DNA from: an uncultured Oscillospiraceae bacterium
GTDB lineage: Bacteria > Bacillota > Clostridia > Oscillospirales > Oscillospiraceae
Reading direction: 5' to 3'
DNA length: 55,861 nt
Assembly: GCA_934636865.1 (NCBI GenBank)
Contig: CAKUBI010000009.1
Coordinates: 1-55,861, forward strand
In this document: positions 6,792 to 15,093 of the stretch, piece by piece
Numbering within the stretch: position 1 is the first letter of the stretch
How the letters are laid out: the number at the start of each line of letters is the position of its first letter
Made by a program: the position numbers and the translations under genes
The notes under the pieces: generated by a model
Databases searched by the model: none
Told to the model about the DNA's origin: nothing
The model's input: the letters and a program-made list of their open reading frames with translations, nothing else

Positions 6792-6820
6792 ATTTTACCA
6801 AAAAAGCGCGGGGCTGTCAA
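6792..6820 (-). promoter_or_regulatory. Strong promoter of the DUF3842-ECF operon
   Basis: Minus strand -35 TTGACA (6820-6815), 17-bp spacer, -10 TAAAAT (6797-6792). Confidence 0.85.
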
Positions 6821-6831
6821 GTGCGGCGGCC

Positions 6832-6860
6832 TTGCGCACCATGACAAAAAGTGCTATCAT
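6832..6860 (+). promoter_or_regulatory. Promoter of the P-loop kinase gene
   Basis: -35-like TTGCGC (6832-6837), 17-bp spacer, -10 TATCAT (6855-6860). Confidence 0.6.
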
Positions 6861-6913
6861 CAGCGTACCCTTGTCTGCCGAGGGTAATAATTTTTGAAAA
6901 GGAAACCGGGACC

Positions 6914-7984
6914 ATGAACGACCCTTCCGCGATCCGCGCATTTCTGCGCGCCCACTGCGCGCGCTATCCCGCGCTCACCCTGCAGGACGTATGCAAGGCG
7001 CTCTATCAGAGCGCCTTTGGCTGCGAGCACCTCATCGCCGACCCGTCCGCCGCGGCGGACTTTATCCGCGCCGAAGCGGAGGGCAGCAGGGATCGCGCTT
7101 CAGAGCAGGTCGAGCCGCTCTGCGGCGATTACTGCCGCGTGCACCTCGGCATTTTGCGGGACGGGCTGCGCGCGGAAACGCTCTCGCGGCTTTTTGCACT
7201 TTCGGCCCGGCACGAGGAGCTTGGGCGCGAGACGCTGGAAGCGATGCTGCGCGTTTTGCAGGAGATGGCCGGCGCGGGCGAGCTGCCGTTTTCCGCGCGG
7301 GAGACGGCGGAGGCCGTTGAAAAATGGCGGCAGGACGGCTTTGCGCCGCTGCACCATTCCGAGGTATTCCGGGAACGATACGCGCCAGCCTACCGCGTGC
7401 TGCGGCGCGATTTTGCCCGCGCCCTGCCGCTCATCTCGCGCATCGACCGCCTGACGGCGGAAAAGGAGCGCGTGCTCGTCGCTGTCGAGGGCGGCAGCGC
7501 CAGCGGCAAAACGACGCTGGGGGCGCTGCTGCAAAGCATTTACGACTGCCCGGTCTTTCACATGGACGACTTTTTCCTCCGTCCCGAGCAGCGCACGGAG
7601 GAGCGCTTTGCAGAGCCGGGCGGCAACGTGGACCGCGAGCGCTTTTTGTCGGAGGTCCTCCTGCCGCTGCGGGAGGGGAAATGCGTCGATTACCGCCGCT
7701 TCGACTGCGCGACGTTCACCATCGCTCCGCCGGAGCGGATCGAGCTGGGGCGGCTCGGCATCATCGAGGGTGCGTATTCCATGCACCCCGACCTCGCGCC
7801 GTATTACGATCTGTCCGTTTTCCTCGATATTCCGGCGGAAAAACAGCGCGGGCGCATCCTCAAGCGGAATGCACCCGCGCATGCCCAGCGGTTTTTTGAC
7901 CGCTGGATCCCCCTCGAGCAGCGCTATTTTGACGCGCTGGACGTGAAGGGCCGCTGCGGTCTCGTCCTTTCGGCGGACGATTAA
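6914..7984 (+). CDS. P-loop kinase of the uridine kinase/phosphoribulokinase type with an extra N-terminal domain
   Basis: A 356-aa two-part protein. Residues about 190-356 form a small-molecule kinase: Walker A GGSASGKTT (about 193-201), the acidic 'HMDDFF' after strand 2, and 'GIIEGAYSMHP', as in uridine-kinase-like P-loop enzymes that phosphorylate a nucleoside or sugar. Residues 1-185 form a separate helical domain with the Cys/His-containing 'SAFGCEHL' near residue 35; I do not recognise a function for it. The ATG at 6914 follows AAAGGA at a somewhat long distance; an in-frame upstream start at 6851 lies in the promoter and is rejected. The gene ends in a stop overlapping that of the convergent exporter gene, with no terminator between them. 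Substrate unknown. Confidence 0.75.
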   Translation: MNDPSAIRAFLRAHCARYPALTLQDVCKALYQSAFGCEHLIADPSAAADFIRAEAEGSRDRASEQVEPLCGDYCRVHLGILRDGLRAETLSRLFALSARHEELGRETLEAMLRVLQEMAGAGELPFSARETAEAVEKWRQDGFAPLHHSEVFRERYAPAYRVLRRDFARALPLISRIDRLTAEKERVLVAVEGGSASGKTTLGALLQSIYDCPVFHMDDFFLRPEQRTEERFAEPGGNVDRERFLSEVLLPLREGKCVDYRRFDCATFTIAPPERIELGRLGIIEGAYSMHPDLAPYYDLSVFLDIPAEKQRGRILKRNAPAHAQRFFDRWIPLEQRYFDALDVKGRCGLVLSADD

Positions 7985-9036
7985 ATGAGCGTGCCGCTCG
8001 GCGCGATGCCGAGCGCATACTCGACCGCGATGGCCACGAGCACCACGAGCAGCGAGACGATGAAGCCGTGCAGCATCGGCTTCGCGCCGGACTTGCAGAG
8101 GTCCTTGAAGCTCGTGTTCAGGCCGATGGCGGCGAGCGCAGCGACCATCAGGAACTTGCTGACGCTCTTGAGCGCGGCGGCGAAGTCCGCCGGGATGACG
8201 CCGAGCGAGCAGAGAATGGACATCGCGAGAAAGCCCAGAATGAACCAGGGGAACACCGACTTCATATTGACCTTTACGCCATGGTCGCCGCTCTGCGCGG
8301 CGGCCTTTTTCTTTAAGTGCACGCTGATGGCGGCAAAGACCAACACCGTCGGGATGATGGCGAGCGTGCGCGTCAGCTTGACCATGGTGGCAAAGTCGCC
8401 CGCGGCCTCGCTGAAGGCGTAGCCCGTTGCGACGACGCTCGAGGTGTCGTTCACCGCCGTGCCGGCCCACAGGCCGAACGCCGCGTCGGAAAGACCCATC
8501 GCGCGGCCAAGCAGCGGGAACACAACGACCATGATCGTGTCGAACAGGAACGTCGCGGACATGCCGTAGGCAATGTCCATGTCCGTCGCCTCGATGACGG
8601 GGGCGATGGCCGCGATGGCGCTGCCGCCGCAGATGCCGGTGCCGGCGTTGATGAGGCTGCTCGTTTTCCAGTCAAGGCCCAGCGCCTTGCCGATGAGGTA
8701 GCCGAGACCGAAGCAGGTCGCGAGCGTGAAGAGCATGACGGTGAGCGAGAAGCGGCCGACCGTCAGCACGGTCGTGATGTTCAGACTGGCGCCGAGCAGA
8801 ATGATGGCGAACTTCAAGATCTTCTTCGAGGTGAACTTGATGCCCGGTGCGGTCACGGCGTTGGGCTTGCAGAAGCGGTTGACGATCATGCCGATGAACA
8901 TGGCGATGACGGACGCGCCGATCAGGTGCAGCCCCGCGGACTCCTCGAACTGCTCCAGAAGCTTCGCCGCCGCGGCGATGACGAGCGCGATGGCGCAGCC
9001 GGGCAGCATTTTTTTGACGGTTTCGATGAATTTCAT
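7981..9036 (-). CDS. YeiH/UPF0324 family membrane exporter
   Basis: A 351-aa protein with about ten transmembrane helices, of the conserved family PF03601 (YeiH, 'putative sulfate exporter'). The typical 'GICGGSAIAAIAPVI' and 'GTAVNDTSSVVA' segments are visible in the middle. The natural substrate in this organism is unproven. It is divergent from a LysR-type gene, and a perfect 11-bp inverted repeat overlaps its -10, the classic arrangement of a LysR regulator with its target; in E. coli the YeiH gene is likewise paired with a LysR protein (YeiE). Start at 9036. Its TAA overlaps the TAA of the convergent kinase gene (7981-7984). Confidence 0.9.
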   Translation of the reverse strand: MKFIETVKKMLPGCAIALVIAAAAKLLEQFEESAGLHLIGASVIAMFIGMIVNRFCKPNAVTAPGIKFTSKKILKFAIILLGASLNITTVLTVGRFSLTVMLFTLATCFGLGYLIGKALGLDWKTSSLINAGTGICGGSAIAAIAPVIEATDMDIAYGMSATFLFDTIMVVVFPLLGRAMGLSDAAFGLWAGTAVNDTSSVVATGYAFSEAAGDFATMVKLTRTLAIIPTVLVFAAISVHLKKKAAAQSGDHGVKVNMKSVFPWFILGFLAMSILCSLGVIPADFAAALKSVSKFLMVAALAAIGLNTSFKDLCKSGAKPMLHGFIVSLLVVLVAIAVEYALGIAPSGTLI

Positions 9037-9069
9037 GGAATTTTCTCTCCTCTTCAGCTGATTGCGGCT

Positions 9070-9099
9070 TTATTATATCACTGCTGTATGATATAATAA
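9070..9099. promoter_or_regulatory. Probable LysR operator, 11-bp inverted repeat
   Basis: TTATTATATCA (9070-9080) and TGATATAATAA (9089-9099) are exact inverted copies 8 bp apart in the region shared by the exporter and the LysR gene. Confidence 0.75.
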
Positions 9100-9122
9100 A
9101 ATTATAAATCAGAATATGTCAA
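9093..9122 (-). promoter_or_regulatory. Promoter of the YeiH-type gene
   Basis: Minus strand -35 TTGACA (9122-9117), 18-bp spacer, -10 TATTAT (9098-9093). The -10 lies inside the inverted repeat, so binding there would affect initiation directly. Confidence 0.75.
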
Positions 9123-9152
9123 TTCCTGTTTCTTATCGAGAAGGAGAGAAGG

Positions 9153-10001
9153 ATGGACCAGAAGCTTGAAACCTTCCTGACGCTGTGCGGCACGATGAAC
9201 TACCGCAAGGCGGCCGAGCAGCTGCACCTGACGCAGCCCGCCGTGACCAAGCAGATCCAGGCGCTCGAAGCGCTGTACGGCGTGCGCCTTTTTACCTACG
9301 ACAGCCGAAAGCTCAAAAAAACGCCGCAGGGCGAAACGCTCGAGATCTACGCCGTCAGCCAGCGCTATCAGGACGAGGAGCTGCGCCGCGCCCTGCGCGA
9401 GCGGGAGAAAACGCGCCTTCGCATCGGCGCGACGAAGTCCATCGGCGACTATATCCTGCCGCCGCAGATCAGCCGCTTTCTGAAAGCGCCGGAAAACGAG
9501 CTTTTTTTTACTGTGGACAACACCGCGCACCTGCTCGCCCAGCTTGAGGGCGGGGAGCTCGACTTCGTCGTGCTCGAGGGTATTTTCGACAAGAGCCGGT
9601 ATGAAAGCTTCCTGCTGCGCAACGAGCCGTACATCGGCGTGTGTGCGAAGGACCATCCCTTTGCGGGACGAAACGTGCCGATGGCGGAGCTTTTTTCCGA
9701 GCGGCTTATCCTGCGCGAGCCGGGCTCCGGCACGCGCAAAATTCTGGAGCGCGAGCTCCAGCAGTGCGGCTACACGGTGGACGCCTTCCGCGCGGATATC
9801 TGCATCAGCAGCTTCAAGCTCATCCGCGACCTTGTGCGAGAGGGGCAGGGCGTGAGCTTCCTCTACGAGGCGGTCGTGAAGAGCGATGCGGACATCGCGC
9901 ACTTTTCCTGCCCGCCGCTCACGGGCGTGCACGAGCTGAACGTCGTGTGCCTGAAAAATACGAACGCTCCGGCGCTCGCGCACCGCTTTCTTGAGCTGTA
10001 A
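9153..10001 (+). CDS. LysR family transcriptional regulator of the adjacent exporter
   Basis: A 282-aa LysR-type regulator. Residues 1-60 are the winged helix-turn-helix ('NYRKAAEQLHLTQPAVTKQI...LE..YGVRLF'), and residues about 85-280 are the periplasmic-binding-protein-like effector domain ('LRIGATKSIGDYILPP', 'LILREPGSGTR'). The GSGTR stretch is typical of the CysL/CysB-like branch that senses small anionic ligands. It is divergent from the YeiH gene with an inverted-repeat operator between them, so it very probably controls that gene. The ATG at 9153 follows AAGGAGAG. A strong bidirectional terminator follows directly. Confidence 0.9.
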   Translation: MDQKLETFLTLCGTMNYRKAAEQLHLTQPAVTKQIQALEALYGVRLFTYDSRKLKKTPQGETLEIYAVSQRYQDEELRRALREREKTRLRIGATKSIGDYILPPQISRFLKAPENELFFTVDNTAHLLAQLEGGELDFVVLEGIFDKSRYESFLLRNEPYIGVCAKDHPFAGRNVPMAELFSERLILREPGSGTRKILERELQQCGYTVDAFRADICISSFKLIRDLVREGQGVSFLYEAVVKSDADIAHFSCPPLTGVHELNVVCLKNTNAPALAHRFLEL

Positions 10002-10034
10002 AAAAGAGATGTACCGCACGGTACATCTCTTTTT
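10001..10034. terminator. Bidirectional terminator
   Basis: AAAAAGAGATGTACC (10001-10015) pairs with GGTACATCTCTTTTT (10020-10034), between convergent genes. Confidence 0.9.
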
Positions 10035-10035
10035 C

Positions 10036-10503
10036 TTATTCCAGCCGGAATACCGACGGGTAGATTTTTCCGTCCCGAAGCTCCAGTACGCCATAGGTGG
10101 GCCTGCGGGGATCGCCGGCCGCGCCGGGGTTGAGCAGCATCGGCCTTGCCGACGCATCCACGAGCGGCACGTGCGTGTGGCCGAAGAGCAGGATATCCGC
10201 GTTCTGCTCGAGCGCGCGGTACTGCGCGCGCAGAAGCCCCGTTTTCACGCCCAGCGTGTGCCCGTGCGCGATGAGCACGCGGTGATCGTCCAGAATCAGC
10301 ACGCGCTCGGGCGCTTCGAAGCGGCCGAGGTCGCAGTTGCCCGGCACCTGCTCGAGCGGCAGGCGGGGGAAGAGCTGGCGCAGCTCCTCCGCGTCGCGCC
10401 AGCAGTCGCCGAGGTGGATGATGCCGTCCGGCTTCACAAGCTCAACGGCGCGCGCCATATGGTCCACGTTCCCGTGGGAATCCGACAGCACAAGGTACTT
10501 CAT
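10036..10503 (-). CDS. YfcE/MJ0936-type metallophosphoesterase
   Basis: A 155-aa single-domain metallophosphoesterase. All motifs are present in order: 'LSDSHGN' (D-x-H), 'IHLGDCW' (GD), 'VPGNCD' (GNxD), 'LIAHGH' and 'LLFGHTH' (GHxH), which bind two metal ions. Family members cleave phosphodiesters such as cyclic nucleotides in vitro; the physiological substrate is unknown. It is the last gene of the proB-proA-amidohydrolase operon. The ATG at 10503 gives the standard MKYLVLSDSHG start; a GTG at 10512 overlapping the amidohydrolase stop (GTGA) is an alternative that would add three residues and couple the two genes. Confidence 0.9.
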   Translation of the reverse strand: MKYLVLSDSHGNVDHMARAVELVKPDGIIHLGDCWRDAEELRQLFPRLPLEQVPGNCDLGRFEAPERVLILDDHRVLIAHGHTLGVKTGLLRAQYRALEQNADILLFGHTHVPLVDASARPMLLNPGAAGDPRRPTYGVLELRDGKIYPSVFRLE

Positions 10504-10508
10504 GGCGC

Positions 10509-11804
10509 TCACAGGAACTTGTCGAGCTCGCGCTCGACCTCGGGCATCTTTTTGATCTGCGGCCTGTCGATGCGGTACCCGCCCCTGACGACCATGTCGA
10601 GCGTGCGCAGCGCGCTCAAATCCTTGAGCGGGTCACCCGCGCAGACGATGAGGTCGGCCTGTTTGCCCTTTTCAATGCTGCCGGTCGCATCGCCGATGCC
10701 CGCGAGCCGGGCGTTGAGCTGCGTCGCGCTGTAGAGCGCGAAGGCGGGCGTCACGCCGCAGTATTTGACGAAATAGTGCAGCTCGCGCCACATGTCGTAG
10801 TGCGTGATATACGGACAGCCCACATCCGTGCCGAGGCCGACCGGCACGCCCGCGGCAAGGTTCGCCCGCGCGAGGGCGACGATGCCGTCAAAGACGATTT
10901 TGCCGTTTTCCTGCTGCTCATAGGTCGCGTGCGAGATGCTGCGCTCAAAGAGCGCATAGGGGAGCGCCGGGGAGATGGTCGAGATCTGGAAGGCCCCGCG
11001 CTCTTTGAAGAGCGCGAGCATTTCATCGCTTGGCTGCGCACCATGCTCGATGGAATCCACGCCGTTTTGCAGCGCCGTCATCACGCCCTCGGGGCTTTCG
11101 ACGTGCGCCGCGACGATCATGCCGAGCGCGTGCGCCCTGTCACACGCGGCCTTGACGAGCGCGGGCTGCATGCGCAGCACGCCCGGCTCGCCCACGACCT
11201 CGGCGTCCAGCACGCCGCCGGTGATCATCAGCTTGATGAGGTCGGGCTTTTGCGCCGCGATCTTTTCAACGAGCGCCGCCGCTTCCGCAGCGGAGTGCGC
11301 CTCATAGGCAAGCGACCCCGCCATATGCCCGCCGGGGACGGACACCGCCATGTTCGACGCCAGCACGCGCGGGGCAAGGATTTTTCCCGCCGCCGCAAGG
11401 TCGCGGATCTTCGTGTCGTAGTCGGCCACGCCGCCCACGGTGCGGATCGTCGTCACGCCCGAGAGCAGCTCCGTTTTGGCGTAGCCCTCGCACATATGAA
11501 GGCCGATCCTGTTCGTCAGCGCGCAGGAGGTGATGAGCTTCACGAGCTTTTTCGGGTCGCTCGCCTTCTTGCGCGGCTTGCCCGAGGCGGGCAGATGCGC
11601 GTGCATGTTGATAAGGCCCGGCAGCACGTATTTTCCGCCGAGGTCGATCGCTTCATAGCCCGCGGGGATGTGCTGCGCGTCTGCGATCTCGGAAATCTTT
11701 TCGCCGTCGATGCAGACGGCCCTGCCGCGCTGCGGTTCCATATGCTCCGTGCCGTCGAGAATGACGCAGTTCGTCAGCGCGTATTTTTTGTCGCTGTGGT
11801 ACAT
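10509..11804 (-). CDS. Amidohydrolase of the prolidase/imidazolonepropionase-like group
   Basis: A 431-aa amidohydrolase-superfamily enzyme (PF01979). Metal ligands are recognisable: 'HAH' at residues 68-70, the carbamylated-lysine candidate in 'DLIKLM', His in 'AAHVES' and 'SIEHG', and Asp in 'GLGTDVG'. The layout, with an N-terminal beta-sandwich strand set and closing 'IEKGKQADLIV', fits the cytosolic Xaa-Pro/Xaa-Arg dipeptidase-like subgroup. It is in an operon with proline biosynthesis genes (19 bp after proA), which makes a proline- or arginine-containing dipeptide a reasonable substrate guess, but nothing in the sequence proves it. Confidence 0.8.
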   Translation of the reverse strand: MYHSDKKYALTNCVILDGTEHMEPQRGRAVCIDGEKISEIADAQHIPAGYEAIDLGGKYVLPGLINMHAHLPASGKPRKKASDPKKLVKLITSCALTNRIGLHMCEGYAKTELLSGVTTIRTVGGVADYDTKIRDLAAAGKILAPRVLASNMAVSVPGGHMAGSLAYEAHSAAEAAALVEKIAAQKPDLIKLMITGGVLDAEVVGEPGVLRMQPALVKAACDRAHALGMIVAAHVESPEGVMTALQNGVDSIEHGAQPSDEMLALFKERGAFQISTISPALPYALFERSISHATYEQQENGKIVFDGIVALARANLAAGVPVGLGTDVGCPYITHYDMWRELHYFVKYCGVTPAFALYSATQLNARLAGIGDATGSIEKGKQADLIVCAGDPLKDLSALRTLDMVVRGGYRIDRPQIKKMPEVERELDKFL

Positions 11805-11823
11805 CGGGGTGTCCGCCTTTCTT

Positions 11824-13080
11824 TTACCGGATCTGGCCGCTGCCGGTGATGATATATTTATAGGTGCTCAGCTCGTCGAGCCCCATGGGGCCGCGCGCGT
11901 GGAGCTTCTGCGTCGAAATGCCCATCTCGCAGCCAAGGCCGAACTCGCCGCCGTCGGTAAAGCGGGTGGAGACGTTGACATACACCGCCGCGCTGTCCAC
12001 CTCATCGACAAAGCGGTTCGCCGCGGCCCTGTTTTCCGTCACGATGCAGTCGCTGTGGTGCGTGGAGTGGCGCTGGACGTGCGCGATGGCCGCGTCCAGA
12101 TCGTCCACGACTGCAACGGCGAGGATGTAGTCGAGAAATTCCGTGTCGAAGTCCAGCTCCGTCGCCGCCGTGCCGGGGATGATCTGTGCGGCGGCCTCGT
12201 CGAGCCGCAGCTCGACCGGGACGAGCCCCGCCGCTTGCCGCTCGTCAACGAGCGCGGCCTTGAGCTTCGGCAGGAAGTCCTGCGCGAGCGCGCGGTGGAC
12301 AAGGCAGACTTCCTCCGCATTGCACACGGAGGGGCGGCTCGTCTTGGCGTTCACGATGATCTTCACCGCCATGTCGAGGTCCGCGTCCTGATCGACGTAC
12401 ACGTGGCAGATGCCCGTGCCGGTCTCGATGCAGGGGACGGTGGCGTTTTCCACGCACGCGCGGATAAGGCCTTTGCCGCCGCGCGGGATGAGCAGGTCCA
12501 CAAGGCCGTCCGCCGTCATCAGCGCCTGCGCGCTGGCGTGGGTCGTATCCTCCACGATGTTGACGATGTTGGGATCGCCGCCCGCGGCCTCGATGCCGGC
12601 CTTGAGCGCCGTGACGATGGCGCGGGAGGAGCGGTAGGCCTCTTTTCCGCTGCGCAGCATGCACACGTTGCCGCTTTTGATGCAGAGCGCCGCGGCGTCC
12701 GACGTGACGTTCGGGCGGCTCTCATAAATGATGGCGACCAGACCGAGCGGCACCTGGCGCTTCGTGATGGTCATGCCGTTGGGGCGGGTGAACTGCGCGA
12801 GCGCGCGGCCCACATGGTCGGGCAGGGCCGCGGCTTCGCGGATGCCCTGAGCCATGGCGCGGATGCGGTCCTCACTCAGCGCGAGTCGGTCGAGCATCAC
12901 GTCGGAGATCGTTCCGCGCGCGGCGTCGAGGTCCTTTTGATTGTCGCGCAGGATATCTCCGGCGCTTACTTCCAGACTTTCCGCCATGGCAAGCAGCAGG
13001 CGGTCCTTTTCCTCCGTGCTTGCGCTGCGGATGCTGCCCCAAGCAGCTCTTGTTTTCTTCAGCAGGTCAATGGTTGTCAT
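11824..13080 (-). CDS. proA: Glutamate-5-semialdehyde dehydrogenase (gamma-glutamyl phosphate reductase)
   Basis: A 418-aa enzyme that reduces glutamyl-5-phosphate with NADPH to glutamate semialdehyde, the second step of proline synthesis, in the cytoplasm. The catalytic cysteine is in '[10 protein letters not shown]', within the ProA signature; '[15 protein letters not shown]' near residue 110 and '[18 protein letters not shown]' near the C terminus are also diagnostic. The length is normal. The start at 13080 has GAGGG about 8 nt upstream and lies two bases after the proB stop, so the two are translationally linked. Confidence 0.97.
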   Translation of the reverse strand: MTTIDLLKKTRAAWGSIRSASTEEKDRLLLAMAESLEVSAGDILRDNQKDLDAARGTISDVMLDRLALSEDRIRAMAQGIREAAALPDHVGRALAQFTRPNGMTITKRQVPLGLVAIIYESRPNVTSDAAALCIKSGNVCMLRSGKEAYRSSRAIVTALKAGIEAAGGDPNIVNIVEDTTHASAQALMTADGLVDLLIPRGGKGLIRACVENATVPCIETGTGICHVYVDQDADLDMAVKIIVNAKTSRPSVCNAEEVCLVHRALAQDFLPKLKAALVDERQAAGLVPVELRLDEAAAQIIPGTAATELDFDTEFLDYILAVAVVDDLDAAIAHVQRHSTHHSDCIVTENRAAANRFVDEVDSAAVYVNVSTRFTDGGEFGLGCEMGISTQKLHARGPMGLDELSTYKYIITGSGQIR

Positions 13081-13082
13081 GC

Positions 13083-13856
13083 TCAATCCCTCTTTACTGT
13101 AAATCTTGTGCCCACGCGCTTGCCGGCGGCCACGTCGTAGAGAACTTCAGGCGTCTGGCCGTTGGTGATGACCATCTCGCAGCCCGCGGCGGTCGCCATC
13201 TGCGCGGCGCGCAGCTTCGTCGCCATGCCGCCGGTGCCGAGGTTCGACCCGCTGCCGCCGCCGAGCGAGATGATGTGCTCGTCGATCACATCCACCGTGT
13301 CGATGAGCTTCGCACCGGGATTTTTGCGCGGGTCGCCGTCAAAGAGCCCGTCGATATCCGAGAGCAGGATGAGAAGATCGGCCTTCACCGTCACCGCCAC
13401 GATGGCGGAGAGGGTGTCGTTGTCGCCGATGCCGAACTCGGCGGTGGAGATGGTGTCGTTCTCGTTGATGATCGGCAGCGCGCCGAGCTCCAAGAGCCGC
13501 GCGAGCGTGTTGTGGAAGTTTTCCTTGCGCGCGCCGCCCTCTTCAATGTCGGGCGCGGTGATGAGCAGCTGCGCGACGGTGTGGTTATACTCGGTGAAGA
13601 GCTTATCATAGGTGTACATCAGCTCGCACTGGCCGACCGCGGCGGAGGCCTGCTTGGTCGGCGTGTCCTGCGGGCGCTCGCGCAGATTGAGCTTGCCAAA
13701 GCCCATGGCGATGGCGCCGGAGGAGACGAGGATGATCTCGTGCCCCATGTTTTTAAGGTCGCTCAAGACCTTGCAGAAGCGCTCCATGCGCTGAATATTC
13801 AGCCGGCCTGTGGGGTACGCCAGCGTGGACGTACCGACCTTGACAACGATTCGCAT
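13083..13856 (-). CDS. proB: Glutamate 5-kinase, short form without PUA domain
   Basis: A 257-aa kinase that phosphorylates the gamma-carboxylate of glutamate, the committed step of proline synthesis. Amino-acid-kinase motifs are present: 'VVKVGTSTL' at the N terminus, '[10 protein letters not shown]', 'INENDTIS' and '[12 protein letters not shown]'. The C-terminal PUA domain of the about 370-aa E. coli type is absent, as in other short bacterial forms; feedback by proline resides in the kinase domain. First gene of a four-gene operon. A -10 TATAAT (minus strand, 13923-13918) lies 60 bp upstream, and a GC-rich hairpin occupies the leader. Confidence 0.96.
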   Translation of the reverse strand: MRIVVKVGTSTLAYPTGRLNIQRMERFCKVLSDLKNMGHEIILVSSGAIAMGFGKLNLRERPQDTPTKQASAAVGQCELMYTYDKLFTEYNHTVAQLLITAPDIEEGGARKENFHNTLARLLELGALPIINENDTISTAEFGIGDNDTLSAIVAVTVKADLLILLSDIDGLFDGDPRKNPGAKLIDTVDVIDEHIISLGGGSGSNLGTGGMATKLRAAQMATAAGCEMVITNGQTPEVLYDVAAGKRVGTRFTVKRD

Positions 13857-13880
13857 AGCAGGGATCCCTCCGATCAAAGC

Positions 13881-13923
13881 CCGCGCCCATGCGGCGCGGG
13901 CATGGAATTTGTTCCCTATTATA
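13881..13923 (-). promoter_or_regulatory. proB operon -10 and leader hairpin
   Basis: Minus strand TATAAT (13923-13918) is a perfect -10, but no clear -35 is visible at 16-18 bp. The leader then folds GCCCGCGCC-GCAT-GGGCGCGGGC followed by TTT, a short stem that could attenuate transcription. Confidence 0.5.
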
Positions 13924-13994
13924 ACGCGCCGCTCTGCATTTTGCACCACTTTTTTGCATTTTTTTGCGCCGCGCTGACACGCTGACGCAAAAAA

Positions 13995-14024
13995 GCAGGG
14001 GCGCGCCCGGCGGCGCGCCCCTGC
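13995..14024 (-). terminator. Terminator of the LysR gene
   Basis: GCAGGGGCGCGCC (13995-14007) pairs with GGCGCGCCCCTGC (14012-14024); on the minus strand six T residues follow. Confidence 0.85.
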
Positions 14025-14041
14025 GGAAAAGCGATATTGGG

Positions 14042-14938
14042 TCAGAACGGCTTTTTGGCCACCTCGAGGATCACGTCCAGCATCCCCTGGATCTGCGGCG
14101 TGATGACCTTGTTTCTGTGGTAGAGCACCTGACGCCACTGGCGCATCTGGCAGTCCGCCACGGGAATGATGGCGAGGTTGTCCTTGTGGATGCTCATCTC
14201 GGTCGTGTAGCGCGGGAGGATGGAGAGATACTCCGGATTCTCGCGGATGAGCTTGAGCGCGAGCGTGTCGCTCTCAAGCTCGAGAAACGGCTCTACGCTC
14301 AGATCCTGCCGGGCAAGCTCGCGGTCGAACTGGTCGCGGTAGGGGTTGCCGTGGTTCATCAGGACGAACGGGCGCGACACAAGGTCGGCAAGGCGCACGT
14401 CGGTGCGTCCGGCGAGCGGGTTGGCCGCGTTGGCGACGAGGACGACATCCTCCTGCGCCTCAAAGACCTTGACGAACTGCGTGTCGAAGATCTGCGCGTC
14501 GAGCGTGTAGATGATGTCGATCTCGTTTTTTACGAGCATCTCCGTGATGGAGGCGATGTTGCCTGCGTGCAGATTGATCTGCACGTGCGGGAAGCGGTCG
14601 TGGAAGGTCGGCACGATGTCGGCGAACGAGGCGGTCAGCAGCGAGTTGAGCGTGCCGACGCGCACCGTGCCGCTCAGCTCGGAATCGGCCGAGGCGAAGG
14701 CGCTGGCCCGCGCGATGGCGCTGACCACGTCGCGCGCGTAGGAGACGAAGTCCTTGCCGTATTGCGTGATGGAGACCGTTTTGCCGATGCGGTCAAACAG
14801 CTGCACCCCCAGCTCGCGCTCGAGCTGCTGGATCTGCACCGTCACGGCGGATTGGGAATAGTCCAGCGCTTCGGCGGCACGGGAAAAACTTTTGAGTTCC
14901 GTAACCTTCAAAAAGGTGACCAGATTGCGAACCTCCAT
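14042..14938 (-). CDS. LysR family transcriptional regulator
   Basis: A 298-aa LysR-type regulator. Residues 1-60 are the HTH ('SFSRAAEALDYSQSAVTVQIQQLE'), followed by the effector-binding domain. Its sequence resembles the CysB/CynR-like general group; the ligand is not evident. The ATG at 14938 has GGAGG at 14944-14948. It follows the hydrogenase operon on the same strand but has its own promoter and terminator, so it is a separate unit. It could regulate the hydrogenase or act elsewhere; no divergent partner gene is present. Confidence 0.88.
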   Translation of the reverse strand: MEVRNLVTFLKVTELKSFSRAAEALDYSQSAVTVQIQQLERELGVQLFDRIGKTVSITQYGKDFVSYARDVVSAIARASAFASADSELSGTVRVGTLNSLLTASFADIVPTFHDRFPHVQINLHAGNIASITEMLVKNEIDIIYTLDAQIFDTQFVKVFEAQEDVVLVANAANPLAGRTDVRLADLVSRPFVLMNHGNPYRDQFDRELARQDLSVEPFLELESDTLALKLIRENPEYLSILPRYTTEMSIHKDNLAIIPVADCQMRQWRQVLYHRNKVITPQIQGMLDVILEVAKKPF

Positions 14939-14979
14939 AAGAGCCTCCAATTCAGAATTTATAATGGATTTGCGAAAAT

Positions 14980-15008
14980 ATATTATGGGAAATGTCGGAA
15001 TTTGTCAA
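14980..15008 (-). promoter_or_regulatory. Promoter of the LysR gene
   Basis: Minus strand -35 TTGACA (15008-15003), 17-bp spacer, -10 TAATAT (14985-14980). Confidence 0.8.
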
Positions 15009-15058
15009 TAGACCTATTATTAAAAATAATGATATTTTTCAAAAAAGATGGGTCAAAA

Positions 15059-15084
15059 GACCGGCCGCGTCGATGCAGCCGGTC
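15059..15084 (-). terminator. Terminator of the hydrogenase operon
   Basis: GACCGGC (15059-15065) pairs with GCCGGTC (15078-15084); the minus strand continues with TTTT. Confidence 0.7.
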
Positions 15085-15093
15085 CTTTTTGCC

